Part shown: positions 11,160 to 23,270 of the stretch, piece after piece
Numbering within the stretch: the stretch's first letter is position 1
Layout of the letters: each line of letters opens with the position of its first letter
DNA from: Gonatopus flavifemur
Taxonomy: Eukaryota; Arthropoda; Insecta; Hymenoptera; Dryinidae
NCBI GenBank assembly: GCA_018340375.1
Contig: JAFFJZ010000007.1
Span: forward strand, 2,170,001-2,234,000
DNA: 64,000 nucleotides
Direction of reading: 5' to 3'
Translations under genes and position numbers: made by a program
Notes under the pieces: model-generated
What the model saw: only the letters and a program-made list of their open reading frames with translations
Database searches by the model: none
What the model was told of the DNA's origin: nothing

Positions 11160-11960
11160 AATTGCATCCAGTTGGAATATTGGAATTGCAAATACTGGAT
11201 CCAATATGGTGGCCAGAATTTCAAAGTCACTCCGAATTTCCTGAAACGTGGGGAAAAGGAGTTTTTGGGGTCGCTGATGACGAATCCGGACTCCGATTTC
11301 TGGAATTGCGGATGCCGAATTCAATATGGCGGCCAGAATTTCAGAATCACTCCGAATTCCCTGAATCATGGGGGAGAGGAGGTTTTCGGGTTGCTCATGA
11401 TGAATCCGAACTCAGATTTCCGGAATTACAAATCGAGAATCCAATATGGAGGTTGGAACAAACCTGATTCGCTTCAATTTATGGAAACACCAACATTCTG
11501 AGAGTTTTGTGGTCGCTGATCGCGAATCCGGACTCAGATTTCCGGAATTACCAATAAGAATCCAATATGGAGGTCGGAAGAAATCTAATTCGCTTCAATT
11601 TATGGGAACATCTACATTCTAGGGGTTTTGTGGTCGCTGATCACGAATCCGGGCTCAGATTTCCGGAATTGCAAATGGTCAATCTAATATGGCGGTCGGA
11701 AAAATTCTGAATCTCTTGAATTCGTGGAAACACTGTCATACTGGGGTTTTTGGGTTCGCTGATCACAAATCCGGACTCAGATTTCCGGAATTGCGAATGA
11801 CGAATCCAATATGGCGATCGGAAAAATTCGAAGTCTCTTGAATTTGTGAAAGTATTGTCATCCTGAGGATTATGAAGTCACTGATCGAGAATCCGGACTC
11901 AGACTTCTGAAATTAGGGATGGTGAATCGAATATGGCGTTGGGAGAAATTGAAAAAGAGG
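11160..11960 (-). repeat. 121-bp satellite, left arm
   Basis: About six diverged units. In minus-strand sense each carries GATCAGCGACCnCAAAA followed by an n-CGCCATATTGGAT block, in plus-strand text ATCCAATATGGnGG and GGGGTCGCTGATnACGAATCC. Spacing is about 121 bp, the same as in the array at 21975-22735 and in the right arm. Confidence 0.8.
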
Positions 11961-12449
11961 GAAATTTGAGAGAGGATTGTCGTACGGGAGTTTGAGGGAT
12001 CGCCGATGCATATTCAAACCCAGATTTCCGGAATTATGAATGGAAAATTCAATGTGAAAATTCATGACGGTCTGAATATGAGGAATCATCCGCCCTCTGA
12101 AGTAAACGTTTGTTCAGAAAAACTTCTGGTCGTCGATGACGAAATTGAGGTGATATTTTGAAAATCGGAATGGACGCATCACGTACAATTTTCGACAAAG
12201 ACATTCAATATGATGGAAACAAATATCATACTCATCTCAGGAATTATTCGGGGACTGGTCACAAAAATCCGCGAACTTTTAATTAACTCCATTCTGATGA
12301 AATTCCTTGCGAATCTTCTCTGACCCTAACCATGGATACTGCTGGTTTTGAGCTAGTGGATTTGTGTATTCAGGCTCCAAGCTGTCGGCATTAGTATAAC
12401 CTAATGTGCACCACGAGGAGGTTGCGCGATCAGACTTTCCACATCGGAT

Positions 12450-12465
12450 GGACCTGAAAAGGGCC
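12450..12465 (-). promoter_or_regulatory. Histone-type 3' stem-loop-like motif (left arm)
   Basis: The minus strand reads GGCCCTTTTCAGGTCC, the insect histone mRNA 3' stem-loop with one stem mismatch (T for G in the 3' half). It lies about 70 bases downstream of the end of the transposase-like gene. The 70 bases 3' of it match the right arm (29838) and an unlinked site at 50673, where the stem is perfect. Confidence 0.45.
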
Positions 12466-12532
12466 GATCATTGTCATCTCTCTCTCCGAACATCTCTCTC
12501 AATTAGGAATTGCCCAACTCAGCGTACGTCAC

Positions 12533-13406
12533 TCATGGTTGTCCATTTGGCCACCACACTCTGTTCCTATCATCATTCGAGTACCTCTTGATGAGCACTT
12601 CATTATTGGATCCTATCAGAAAACCGTGGTTCTTATGAATCTCAGGTACAGGTTGGGGATTCTCGGATCGTTTGTTGAGTTTCCTTCTCATCTCCTCGTG
12701 ATATGTTTCATCATAGCACATGATGCCTATGGTGTCATAATTACTCTTCGCCCAACTTTAGAGTTTTTGGGGCGTCAATATGGCTTTTTCAGGATTGACA
12801 GTCAGACTCGCTCTATATGCTTCTCTCTTGAATGTAGCACCAATCCCGTCACAAGCACCTTCACCGTGAGGAGTTGCGCTGTAATGCCATTCAGCGTCAA
12901 TACTGGAATCTTCTTTGTGCTGAATCAAGTTCGCGATTTGAAATTCATTTTTGAAATGCTGTTTCGCTCAGTCACTGGTATAAATAATCTTGTTGAGTTT
13001 GTCACATTTCGTTGGATTTGAGGAATTAACAAAGTCTGGATAGCATGAACAGCGGAGGTGTCGTGTTTTGAACTTTCAGATATGAAAATAAAACTCTTGT
13101 GCTCAACAACAGGTTTTTCCATATGATAATAAATGACAGGAAATACGGTACATTGATCGTTGTTGAAATGGAATGCTTGTGAAGCATCCTGGCAAACATA
13201 CGCGTAGTTTTCAGAAAAATCGAACGTCACCAGTACTTCGCCATCGCGGAAATTGTGTTTTCTTCCTTGGATGGAAAGATTTTGTTGCTTTGAGATGGAA
13301 GAATGGGGTTTCACAATTGTCAGTCTATTGCACAATTCGAGTATAGAATCATCAATTTTCATGATTTCTGTTCGTATAGTCAAACGATCCGTTGCCGTCC
13401 GAACTG
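12533..13406 (-). pseudogene. Unclassified DDE-type transposase-like gene, left arm
   Basis: The minus strand encodes RTEIMKIDDSILELCNRL, then an RNase-H-like start VTFDFSENYAYV with NNDQC and VIYYH, then (after a one-base frameshift near 12985) a block ending in TSD-stop-AKQHFKNEFQ, HKED, AEWHYSATPHGEGACDG and IGATFKRE. Spaced acidic residues in FDFSEN, TSDG and CDG resemble a DDE/D catalytic core. I recall related unnamed proteins in arthropod and cnidarian genomes but cannot place it in a superfamily. Lesions: the frameshift, a TGA replacing Gly in SDG, and a TAA (12758-12760) after ILTPQKL shared with the right-arm copy. Coding runs outward, away from the 244-bp array, which abuts its 5' end. 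Confidence 0.6.
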
Positions 13407-13419
13407 AACATTGAATTAG

Positions 13420-14040
13420 TGAGCGAAAGATCGATTCAATTTTCTATCCAAGCGATTTGTCGAACGAATTTATGTCACTTCCTTCGAATAGCAGATTGAC
13501 GTTTCGAATCGATACGATCCTTTGTCAAGATACAAATTAATATAATCGTAGGGGAGAGGGAACGTTGTCTAAAGAAATTTCATCCGGACCCATCCACTCG
13601 GATGTGGGTAATTTTTAGATATTGGTTGGGAAAGTTGTTGGCGCAGGAATTCAATGACTCAGTGAGCGAATGATCGATCCAATTCTTTATCCAAGCAAAT
13701 TTGTCAAACGAATTTATTTTACTTCCTTCGAATAGCCGATCGACGTTTCGGATCGATACGATCCTCTATCAAGATACAAATTAATATAATCGTAGAGGAG
13801 GGAAAACGTTGTTGGAAGACATTTCATCCGGACCCATCTACTCGGATGTGGGTAGTTTTTAGATATTGGTTGGGATAGTGCTTGGCGCAGGAATTCAATG
13901 ACTCAGTGGGTGAATAATCGATCCAATTTTTTATCCAAGCAAATTTGTCGAACGAATTTATTCCACTTCCTTCGAATAGTCGATCGACGTTCCGGATCGA
14001 TACGATCCTTAATCAAGATACAAATCAATATAATCTCTAA
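13420..14040 (-). repeat. 244-bp tandem array, left arm
   Basis: About two and a half units with landmarks TCGATnCAATTnnnTATCCAAGC (from 13431, 13671 and 13918), then CCTTCGAATAGnnGAT, GATACGATCCT and CCACTCGGATGTGGGTA. Spacings are 240 and 247. The array directly abuts the upstream end of the transposase-like pseudogene. Confidence 0.8.
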
Positions 14041-14229
14041 TACATGAATTACAATACAATGTACAACGCTTCTTTCACAAGAGATGTGAAAAGTTTTCTA
14101 ATATGATAATTCTCGTTGTTACGATGTTAGAAGATACTATTTTCCATTATAAAATTCCATTATCCATTATTGACTATGCTATGAGTGTTTTTATTGGTGA
14201 AGTGGATGTTGTGGCGTCATCAGGCTATT

Positions 14230-14554
14230 CCGAAAAATATATATAGGGTTTCCATGGGGTTTCCTCGGGATTTTTATGGAAAAAGAGAAATTTTGATGAG
14301 AAGAATTGAATTTCCTATGAAAATCGACGTATCTTGTTCAGAGTACGTGACTCCGAACATGAAAAATTATTTCTCAACAAATTCTTGAAAAACGGTGGAT
14401 TCGATTAGGTATTCAAGAAAAAGGTGCGAAAAAGTAGGGAACGTCGGAAAATTGGTAAAAGTCAAGAAAAAGGCCAGGTATAGTCAAAATTGGACGAATT
14501 GGAATTTTTTCATTGAAATCGGTGTTTTAATGACCATTGAGTCAACTCATCGTC
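14230..14554 (+). repeat. 376-bp repeat family, copy 1 (interrupted)
   Basis: Landmarks GGGTTTCnATGGGGTTT, ATCGACGTATCTTGTTC, GGTATTCAAGnAAAA and TGACCATTGAG are shared with 22885-23190 in the same orientation. The copy breaks off at GAGTCAACT (14537-14546), where the RTE element begins, so this is probably the RTE insertion site. The continuation expected from copy 2 was not found beyond the RTE. Confidence 0.7.
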
Positions 14555-17500
14555 ATCATCATGAAGTAATCAGTCTTACGACTGGTTTGATGAAACCCTC
14601 CACCCCTGCCTATTATCCGCCAAACGCGTAATTTCTACATATCTACTACATCCCTTGTCTTGTACGATTTGCTTCATATAACTTGCTCTAGGTCTACCTT
14701 CACCAGTTTTACCATTCATTTTCCCTCCAATATTGTTTTCAATGAACTCTCATGCCGTAATGTGTGTCCTATAAGATTGCTTCTCCTTTTCAAGATGTGT
14801 TTCAAGAGATTTCTTTTTTCATTCATCTGCTCGAGTACTTCTTCATTTTTGACTTTGTCCATCCATTTTATTCTGAGCATCCTCCTATAACACCACATTT
14901 GAAGAGCTTCAAGTCTTCGTTGATCAGTTCCCCCCATTGTCCAAGTTTCGCGACCGTATAATGCTGTGCTCCAAACATAACTTTTCAAGAATTTCTTCCT
15001 TACTTCAAAGCTTATATTTTTTGAACAAAATAATTGTTTCTTCTGGTAGAAAGCCTGTTTCCCTTGTGCTATTCTTGCTCTTATATCTCTTCCGCTCCTG
15101 CCGTTTTCTGTTATCAGGCTTCCTAGATATTTGAATTCTTCCACCTGTTCAATTGTCTCGGTACCTATTTTGATTCTCGTTCTTCTAGCTGTTTTCGCTG
15201 CTGTACACATCATGAATTCTGTTTTGCCTTCATTCATATTCATACAAAAGTTTTCCAATAATATTGTTCTCATAGTGTTGAGAATATTTTCTCACTCAGT
15301 ACTGCTTGTGGCAAGTATAGCTATGTCATCTGCGAATCTCAACATACTCATATTTTCTCCCGGAATCTGTAATTCCGATTGAATTTCCTCTTTCACTTCG
15401 TTCATTGCTTCTCCTATATATAAATTGAAGATCAGTGGCGATAATGAGCATCCTTGTCTCACCCCTCTCCTCATTTGTGCTTCTCCTCCCTGACCCTCCA
15501 TGTCTATTATTGCACTTTGATTCCTATATAATTCGTACATTATTCTTCTATCTTTATGATTCATTCCTACCTTCTTCAGGATCACACACATCTTCTCCCA
15601 GTCCACATTATCAAAAGGTTTTGTATATCTACAAAACCTATGTACACAGATTTCCTCAGCGCTATCTTTCCCTCTATTACTGCCTTAAGTGCTAAAATTG
15701 CTTCTCGCGTTCCCCTATTTTTCGTCAAACCAAACTGATCTTCTGTCAATCTACTCTCTATTTTATTTTCCATCCTCCTGTATATAATTTTGGTCAGTAT
15801 TTTCGAAGCATGTGAAGTTAAACTGATCGTTCTATAGTTCTCGCATTCGTCTGTCCCTTGTTTTTTCGGGATAGCGACAATTTTATTCTTTTGGAAATCT
15901 TCCGGTACTTCTGCTTTTTCGTACATATCCTTAATCAATTCAAACAGTGCGTCACGAGTTCCTTCACTGGAGGCTTTCATAAGGTCCGCACTCATGCCAT
16001 CTATGCCTGGCGCTTCATTATTTTTCAATTCTTTCGTAGCCTTGTCGAATTCTGATCTCAATATCGAATCTCCCAATTCTTCCTCATCTACATCCTCCTC
16101 CTTCTCTAAAAGTGCGATATCATCGTTTCCTCTATACAAGTCTTCCGGATGATTGATCCACTGTTCTATTTCCTCTTCCGTTTTTATCAATTGTCGTCCT
16201 AGAGAGTTTCTAATCTTATTGCTTCTAGATTTCATTTGTCCGAAAAATCTTTCAATAATCCTATATGCTTCATCTATTTTTCCCAAATGCAATCTCATTT
16301 CTGTTTCCTGACATTTCTCTTCTAACCACTGTTCTTTTGCTTTTCTTGATTCTCTTATTATTTCATTTCTCAATGATTTGTATCGTTGCTGGCCTTCTTG
16401 GCTATCATTATTCTTGTATTTTCTTCTCTCATTTATCAATTGAAAAATTTCTCTCGTTATTCATGGGTTTTTAGGTTCTCCTTCGTTATTCTTCAAAATC
16501 TTATCCGCACATTCTTTTCTATTCCCCTTCATCTTTGTCCATCTCCCCTCTATTCCCAAGTCTTTCTTTTTTAGATCTCCCAATTCCCCATCCAACATTT
16601 TCTCGAATGCCTCATGCGTTTGTTTTTGCTTGAGGTTCTTCAAATTCCATCTTTCCTGTATTTTCCCTTTCTCCTTCAGAGATTTGAATTTCAGAGAACA
16701 TTTCATCATCAACATATCATGATCACCATCTGTATCTGCACTGGGATAAGTTTCACAGTTTTTCACTTGGTTTCTGAATCTTTGTCCCACTGATATGTGA
16801 TCAATTTGGTATCTTGCTGTATCTCCTGGCATTTTCCAAGTGTACATACTCCTTGGATGATTTTCAAATAAAGTGTCTGTAATAACCATCTTATGATTCT
16901 CACGAAATTCGACTAAACGTCGTCCACTATCGTTTCTCCTCCCTGACGCAAAATCCCCTATTATGTTGCCCTCTTTTCCTTGTCCTACTACCGCATTACA
17001 ATCCCCCATCACTATCAAATTCTCTTCTCCCTTCACATATTCTATCACTTTTTCTATCTCTTCGTACGTTTTTTCAATATCTTCCTCCGAATATGCAGAT
17101 GTGGGCATGTATACTTGGACTATGACTGTGTCTACCGGTTTTGTTCTGATTCTAACCATCATCACACGTTCATTATGTTGCAAATAATTTTCTATTCTAT
17201 CTCCTACTGTTTTATGCATTACAATTCCTACACCTGCTTGACCGTTCTTTGATCCTGTATGAATTTTTCTATAATCCTTACTTCAGAAATCGCCCTCTTG
17301 TGGCCATCTCATTTCGCTGATCCTCATCACGACTATATTCAACCTGTTCATTTCTAATTCCAAATTTTCTGATTTCCCCGCTTGCCTCAGTGATCTAACA
17401 TCCCACGCTCTGACTCGGAGAATGTTGTTTCTTTTCCCTATCCTATTCTCCGGCTTTCGTTCTTCGCTGATGAAGCTTCCTCGAGCAGCCTTCACCCGGA

Positions 17501-17640
17501 GATCCGAACGGGAGACCAGTTTACCTCCGGAATATTTTACCCGAGAAAGCGCCATCATGTATTCATTAATTTGTTCGTTTGTTTTTGTTACATAATATTC
17601 CAGGTTTGGAAAAGGTTTCATTCCCTCGGAAAGTATTGAG
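14555..17640 (-). mobile_element. RTE-type non-LTR retrotransposon (LINE)
   Basis: A single long coding region with apurinic-like endonuclease followed by reverse transcriptase, no gag-like ORF, a very short 3' end and a simple-repeat (GAT/ATG) tail at 14546-14560. These are typical of the RTE clade. The terminal 38 bases recur alone at 27545-27582. The element is inactive (see the coding entry). The 5' end is unclear, somewhere in 17620-17760. Confidence 0.8.
14576..17621 (-). pseudogene. RTE endonuclease-reverse transcriptase (broken)
   Basis: Endonuclease: NILRVRAWDVRSLRQAGK and SEMRWPQ at the start (about 17300-17440), MGDCNAVVGQG (about 17000), then YQIDHISVG and DGDHDML, giving the Mg-binding and catalytic DH signatures. 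Reverse transcriptase: AIPKKQGTDECENYRTISL, QFGLTKNRGTREAI, FVDI (motif A), RRGVRQGCSLSPLIFNLYI (motif B) and RFADDIAILA (catalytic FADD, about 15325). The C-terminus has EFKYLGSLITENG and a WxxRRMLRI region. Breaks: TGA after EGDF (about 17283), TGA after EPKNP (about 16461), a frameshift at motif A (about 15605), TGA after SSTE (about 15292) and a frameshift near 14716. The stop codon lies inside the conserved tail. Similar insect proteins are often labelled craniofacial development protein 2-like plus RT. Confidence 0.85.
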
Positions 17641-19510
17641 ACATGTCAAGGAAGGTAGTTTCCCCTTGCTCTCCTTCCGTTTTTGCCAATGTTTCTGGCA
17701 TTAGGATGATTCCGTTTCTCTCAGTTCGTATTCTCCCTCTTGAGTAGTTCATTCCACCCAAAAAAAAGATCCAACTCTAAGATACTTATCCTCCCCACCA
17801 CGTCAAAGAAGCAGATACTACCAGGGATGGATAAAGAGGATATCAAGAACAGGTATCATGAATATCCCCCTGGAAGACCCGCAATCATCCACGGCACAGT
17901 GGGCCAGGTGACCGGAAAAACTGGCCAAAAGTCGAGTCCAGATTTTTTCAAAACAAGTTTATGGAGATGAAGTACATAAGTTCAAGTACACTTGGTGAAT
18001 ATATTAGAGGGATCCAAACATCAGTTCTCAATGGGTGGTAATTTGAAAATAAATAATTGCATATCAAAAGTGGACGAAGTCATGTTGAAAATTTCTAAGT
18101 ATTTTAATCCAGCTGAGAAAATTAATCACAATATGCATGGTTTCTTCATCTCATAACTTCACTACAATCAGAAAACTAACACAATAAGGAGAACGATGTG
18201 TTACAAACCATGGGTGCATGATTTTATGAATACTTTCTATGTCATTATCATTTTTCCACGCTATCAAGAGGTCGTTCCGCGTCCAATTCACACCAGACTA
18301 GGAATAATGTGTCACTCTTGTTGTGTACTAGAAGTTCAATCGGCGCTTTTTCGCGCTCCTTGCAGAAAACGTGCGTTAAAGTATAAATATGTTGTGTAAA
18401 CCCCATTTACTGTGGAATAGATGACAAAAAAAATCACAAAAATTAAAAATTGCACCAGAACATTTCGCAACTTGTTACTCAGGGGCTTTCCGAAGTGACT
18501 GATTACGGATTTGGTAATTGAAATATAAAATTCAAAATGGCGGGTCTAATATGCTGGACAGACGTTCTTAAATCCATAGAATTCGCTCAAAGTTTTCGTC
18601 ACCCGCATATTTTGGAGGGTGCTGATTGTACATTTGGGATTGAGCAAACCAAATTTGGATTTGTAGATTCAATATGGCGCACTGTGAGTCATATCACTTT
18701 CGAAGCTGGCTACAAGTCGATTTTGGAATTTCGTCAAAATAAGTATAGGGATGAGGTATATGAGTCCAATTCCGTTCAATAGATATATTGAGTTAATTCA
18801 ATAATTATTATTCCATTGGTGGTGATTCATGGTTGGATGAGGAATTGAATCATCCCACACAACACACCAGTTCAGGAACAGTTCAGAAAGAGTTCGAATG
18901 GGTGCAAAGAATTCATTCTGAATTCTCAAGAATTTTTTTTGAACCTCTGTGCTGTATGGGATTGTGTATAAAAAGTGAATATAATTTTCCTGGCAAAAAT
19001 GAAGTAGCAAAGTGCAATGCGAAGTTTTTCCAAATGTATACAAAGCACTATTTCGCGTCGAGAAGTGCGTTGCGAACGTGTATTGAATGCAATTCATCCT
19101 GTGGATTTACACTTCACTTTCACTAGGGTTCGTTCAAAATCACCAAGTACTTGAATCATTCAAAATCAATTTTGATTGAATTGTTTTCATCCTATATGTG
19201 TATATGTTCACTCATGTTTAATTTTCCTCAAACGTGAACACGAAAACAATTATATAATCACTGCATTCCTTTAAAAGAAAAATCAAACATTCAAAACAAT
19301 ATCAGGTCAAATGTGCACATTTGACATTCAACGTGAAAATTCTCCAAAGATCACTTCCATCTTCCGCGTTCGAACGAGTGACAGTGTATCGTAGACCTTT
19401 TGACGCCCATGAGGTGCAATTGATCCTCAGTGGAAATGTTTGCATTTCGAATGCTGAATATATAACATTAATAATCTAATTCGATACATTCTTTTTTATC
19501 GTTCGTCGGA
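17641..19510. other. Interior spacer, no gene recognised
   Basis: No motif-bearing ORF. Faint echoes of the 121-bp satellite (AAAATGGCGGGTCTAATATG, GATTCAATATGGCG) occur at 18530-18680. A GCACAGTGGGCCAG..ACTGGCCA stretch at about 17896-17932 matches, inverted, a stretch at about 22762-22797. Confidence 0.35.
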
Positions 19511-21680
19511 ATGGCTGAATCGCCAAAGCTAACAAAACGAGAAGTTCTTGCACAAATCCCCTGGGATAGTCAAAGACACTCCGGTGTAAATTACATCCTT
19601 GAAAAATTGGGAATCGATCCAAATGATGTGGAATCTGACGATTTGAATCGATTGAGAAATTCTGTATCATTGTTGAGAACCAAACGCAATTCTCGATTCA
19701 ATGCAGCACAAAGGAAGCTCGACAAATTCGAAACAGATAATTGTGAATGGCTAAATTCCGAATTCAGTGTACCAAATTTGAAGCGTAAAAGTTTTCTGGT
19801 GAATGAACCTTTTACATTAAAATCAGTTTGACCTTCTCTTAAATTCAATGAAAAATTGAAGAGATCACAACGACGAGAAGCTGCGATGACCAGTGCTAAA
19901 AATGAGCATGATTCGAGCAAGCTTCTAATGGCTTGTTCTCATGCAGCTAGGAATTCCGGAGAGAAAGATTTACATGCAGTTTTGAAAGATATCTCTGAAA
20001 CTCCTGATCGTCCAAATAAGGTCAGAAAAATCTTGAATACGTCAATACCTGAAATAAAAAAGAAAAGTCCGTTTGAAGCTTCAAGTTTCATTTTGGATAA
20101 TTCACTCACCAAACGAGTGTATACAAATATGCGTCTGGAATGTGTATCATCCGGGGCAGACATATGGCCTACCTATCATGATGTTAGAAATGCTAAAGTC
20201 AAATGCAGACCTCCTGAAGAGATGGTCTTGATAACGGAAAATGTGGCTGAAGTTTCACTGCAATCACTTTCAAATCATACAGCGCACAGAATCATAGAAT
20301 TACAGGAAGAAGTAATAATTCAAACAATACGCACAAATAATTATGAAGAACTTGAAGCTGAGTTACCACGTTCTTGGGGATTAGATGGAAGTACTGGTCA
20401 TTCACCGTACCAGCAACAGTACCATAATCCACAAAACAGTGTTAATGACGAGAGCTTGTTCATTACCAGTTTAATACCTATCCGATTAGTATCTTCTAAA
20501 GATATCTTATGGAACAACCGAACGTCACAATCTACCAGGTTCTGCCGTCCAATCAAATTGGAGTTGTGAAAGAATCGAAAGACGTGATTATCAAACAAAA
20601 ACAAGAAATAGAGGAACAAATAAACAAATTACAAGTGTTTGAAATTATATTGAATAACTGTCTTATACGCGTTAAATTTTCTTTATTTCTAACACTCATT
20701 GATGGAAAAGTTCTGAATATCATTACTGGGACCAAATCGATGCAAACTTGCCCAATATATCATGCGGTACCCAAGGCTTTCAATAATTTGTCTAATAAAT
20801 CGAAAGGATGTTTTACATCAAAACCAAATGCACTTCAGTACGGCTTGACCCCATCACATGCATGGATACCTCTTTTAGAATGTTGTCTACACTTATCCTA
20901 TCGTATTGGTATCAAAAAATGGCAGATAAGAAATGCCGATGACAAAATCGAGTTCACAAGACGGAAAAAGAGGTGCAAAAGATTCTTTGGGATAATTTAG
21001 GAATAAGAGTTGATCAACCAAGATGTGGAGGTAGTGGTTCTAGCAACAATGGGAATATGGCACGCAGAGCTTGTGAAAATCCGGATGTGTTTGCTGATTT
21101 GATTGGTCTAGAACGTCAAGTCATACGTAATTTCAAGACTATCTTAATAGCAATTTCTTGTGAATTGCCAATCGATTCATCTAAGTTTGATGCATTATGC
21201 ACATCTACCGCTGAAATTTACATCGCTCATTATTCGTGGTACCCGATGCCCGCAACACTCCACTAAATCTTGATGCATGGTGCTGGAATTATTGAAACAA
21301 GTATACTTCTTGTGGGTGCAATAGGCGAGGAGGCATCGGAATGCAGGAATAAAGATTACAAAAGATATAGACAATGCCACAGTCGAAAAAGTAGTCGTAT
21401 AACAAATTTGGAAGATATTTTTTTCCGCGCAATCGATTCTTCAGATACAATTTTATCAAGTATGAGTCTTGAAAAAAGGATCCAACGAGCGAAAAAACTC
21501 CCTTTCCCTCGAACTGTACTTGATTTACTAGAAATCCCTTTAAACCTCGATGCTGAAAGTGAAACCGAAATTTGCGATGAAGAAATACCTGGTCTTCAAG
21601 AAACTCCCAGATCTTTAAATAACCTGGACTTGATTAATGAACATGAAGCATATTTTCAGTATAACATCCATCATTCGTAA
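19511..21680 (+). pseudogene. RAG1/Transib-like DDE transposase
   Basis: The layout follows the RAG1/Transib core. GLDGSTGHSPYQQ (about 20380) fits the first catalytic Asp block, STRFCRPIKLEL parallels the CCKPL block of RAG1, LTLIDGKVLN carries a second Asp, QTCPIYHA..KAFNNL then LTPSHAWIPLLE parallels the C-x2-C..SITRSHAENLE zinc-binding region, and GGSGSSNNGNMARR then IGEEASECRNKDYKRYRQ carries the C-terminal catalytic Glu region (RAG1 has GNKLFRRFR). Total length of about 720 codons is right for the family. Lesions: TGA at 19829, frameshifts near 20565 and 20980, TAA at 21264. The start ATGGCTGAATCG (19511) is the first Met of the frame. CACWRTG-type Transib TIRs were not found. A second fragment of this family lies at 1349-1776. 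Confidence 0.65.
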
Positions 21681-21755
21681 GAGGCGAGGGGACTTACGAT
21701 GATCAAGCACCCCGATTCGTGAGAGGCAAAGGGACTCACGTTGGTCAAGCACCTC
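21673..21755 (+). repeat. Two-copy 42-bp tandem repeat
   Basis: ATTCGTnAGAGGCnAnGGGACT then CACGnTnGTCAAGCACC occurs twice in tandem just after the transposase-like stop, with several substitutions. Function unknown. Confidence 0.5.
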
Positions 21756-21974
21756 AAAGGAAGCAGAAATCTACTACGTCTACGTCGTTGCTTCTGGGTG
21801 ATGCCAAAGGTAGAGGATATCCATCTGAATTTTGAAAGCCGAAAATCAATCACTCTAAGAACCTTCAAGTGGTGAATGTCAGGGAATTCTAATAGATGTT
21901 TATTAACTTATAATTATGTGTGTGAATTTTCGACCACCATCCTTGATTTGGAATTTTTTCCCTCCCAATTAGTA

Positions 21975-22735
21975 ATCAGCCATCCTGAAAATCCCTGATT
22001 GAAGAGTTTCAAAAAAATTCAATTTTTGAATTTTCTATCCGCCATATCGAATACGCTATCTTGAATTATCACGATTTGATTCTAGATTCATGATCAGCGA
22101 CCCCAAAAACCCCCGAGCGAAGAGTTTCAAGGAAATTTGGTGTATTTTGAAATTTTCTATCCGCCATATCGAATACGCCATTTTGAATTTTCACAATTCG
22201 ATTCTAGATTCGTGATCAGCGACCCCAAAAACCCCTGAGCGGAGAGTTTCAAGGAAATTCGGTGTATTTTGAGATTTTCATCCACCATATTGGATCCGCG
22301 ATCTTGAATTTCCAAAATCTCATCCCAGATTCGTGATCAGCGACCACAAAAACCCCCTAGAGAAGAGTTTTGAGGGAATTCGGTGTATTTTGAAATTTCA
22401 ATCCGCCATATTGGATCCGCCATCTTGAATTTCGGAGATCTGATTTTAGATTCGTGATCAGTGACCCCAAAAACCCCCGAGTGGAGAGTTTCAAGGGAAT
22501 TCGGTGTATTTTAGAATTTTCATCCGCCATATTGGATCCGTCATCTTGAATTTCCAGAATATGATTTCAGATTCGTGATCAGCGACCCCAAAAACCCCCT
22601 AGTAAAGAGTTTCAAGTGAATTCGGTGTATTTTGAAATTTTCATCCGCCATATTAGATCCGCCATCTTGAATTTCCTAAATTTGATTCCAGATTCGTGAT
22701 CAGCGACCCCAAAAACCTCTGTACAAGAGGTTTTA
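21975..22735 (+). repeat. 121-bp satellite array (interior)
   Basis: GATCAGCGACC recurs at 22092, 22214, 22335, 22456 (GATCAGTGACC), 22577 and 22698, a period of 121-122. Each unit carries CCCCAAAAACCCCC, GAGTTTCAAGGnAATTCGGTGTATTTTGA and ATCCGCCATATTGGATCCGCCATCTTGAATT in pieces. Orientation matches the right arm. Units here resemble one another more than they resemble arm units, suggesting local homogenisation. Confidence 0.9.
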
Positions 22736-22789
22736 GACGATTCTGCCGAAATTTTGAATACTGGCCAGTTTTGAGTGTGTTCTGGCCCA

Positions 22790-23270
22790 CTGTGCACAGG
22801 GAGGATTGAGTCGACCGGTGCAAAATCAAACATATATATTGAAAAAGTTCCAAAAGTCTTCAAAAAGTGTTCATTCGAACTATACCGGGTTTCGATGGGG
22901 TTTTCTTTGCATTTGTATGGAAAAACAGGAATTTTGATGAGAAAGATGAAATTTCTGATGAGAATCGACGTATCTTGTTCGGAATACTTGATTTCAAACA
23001 GGAGAATCATTTTCCAAGAAATTCTCAAAAAACGGTGAATTCGAATAGGTATTCAAGGAAAAAGTGAGAGAAAGTAGGAAAAACGTAGGAAAATTGGTGA
23101 AAATCAAGTGAAAGGCAAGAAACAGTCAAGAAAAGGACGAGTTGAAATTTTCTCATTGAAAACGGTGTTTTGATGACCATTGAGTTGACTGGTGCAAGAT
23201 TAAAAAAAAGTTCAAAAAGTATTCAAAAAGTGTTCATTCGAGATATGACCTTCAAACCCAAAATATAATG
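22790..23270 (+). repeat. 376-bp repeat family, copy 2
   Basis: GTTGACTGGTGCAAGATTAAA (23183) repeats GTCGACCGGTGCAAAATCAAA (22807) 376 bases on, so more than one unit is present. The body matches 14230-14546. No coding sequence. Confidence 0.7.

Larger units (their letters stand above)
10860..14045 (-). repeat. Left arm of the giant inverted repeat
   Basis: This segment is the diverged reverse complement of 27690-31308. Order from the outside: (TA)n, a unique block (10892-11160), the 121-bp satellite (about 11160-11960), a spacer, a histone-like stem-loop (12450-12465), a transposase-like pseudogene (12533-13406) and two and a half copies of a 244-bp repeat (about 13420-14040). The order and orientation mirror the right arm throughout. 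Similarity stops at the TA tract on the outside and inside the 244-bp array on the inside. It may be an inverted duplication, or two opposite insertions of one element family. Confidence 0.85.

Noticed and set aside
10991..11501. ORFs of 79-123 residues in both frames of the left arm, with mirror ORFs at 30681-31020
   Set aside because: They translate the 121-bp satellite; repeated N-P-N-S-D-F-R text is the satellite, not a protein family.
14660..17252. Many plus-strand ORFs rich in Phe/Ser/Leu
   Set aside because: Antisense shadows of the RTE coding region on the minus strand.
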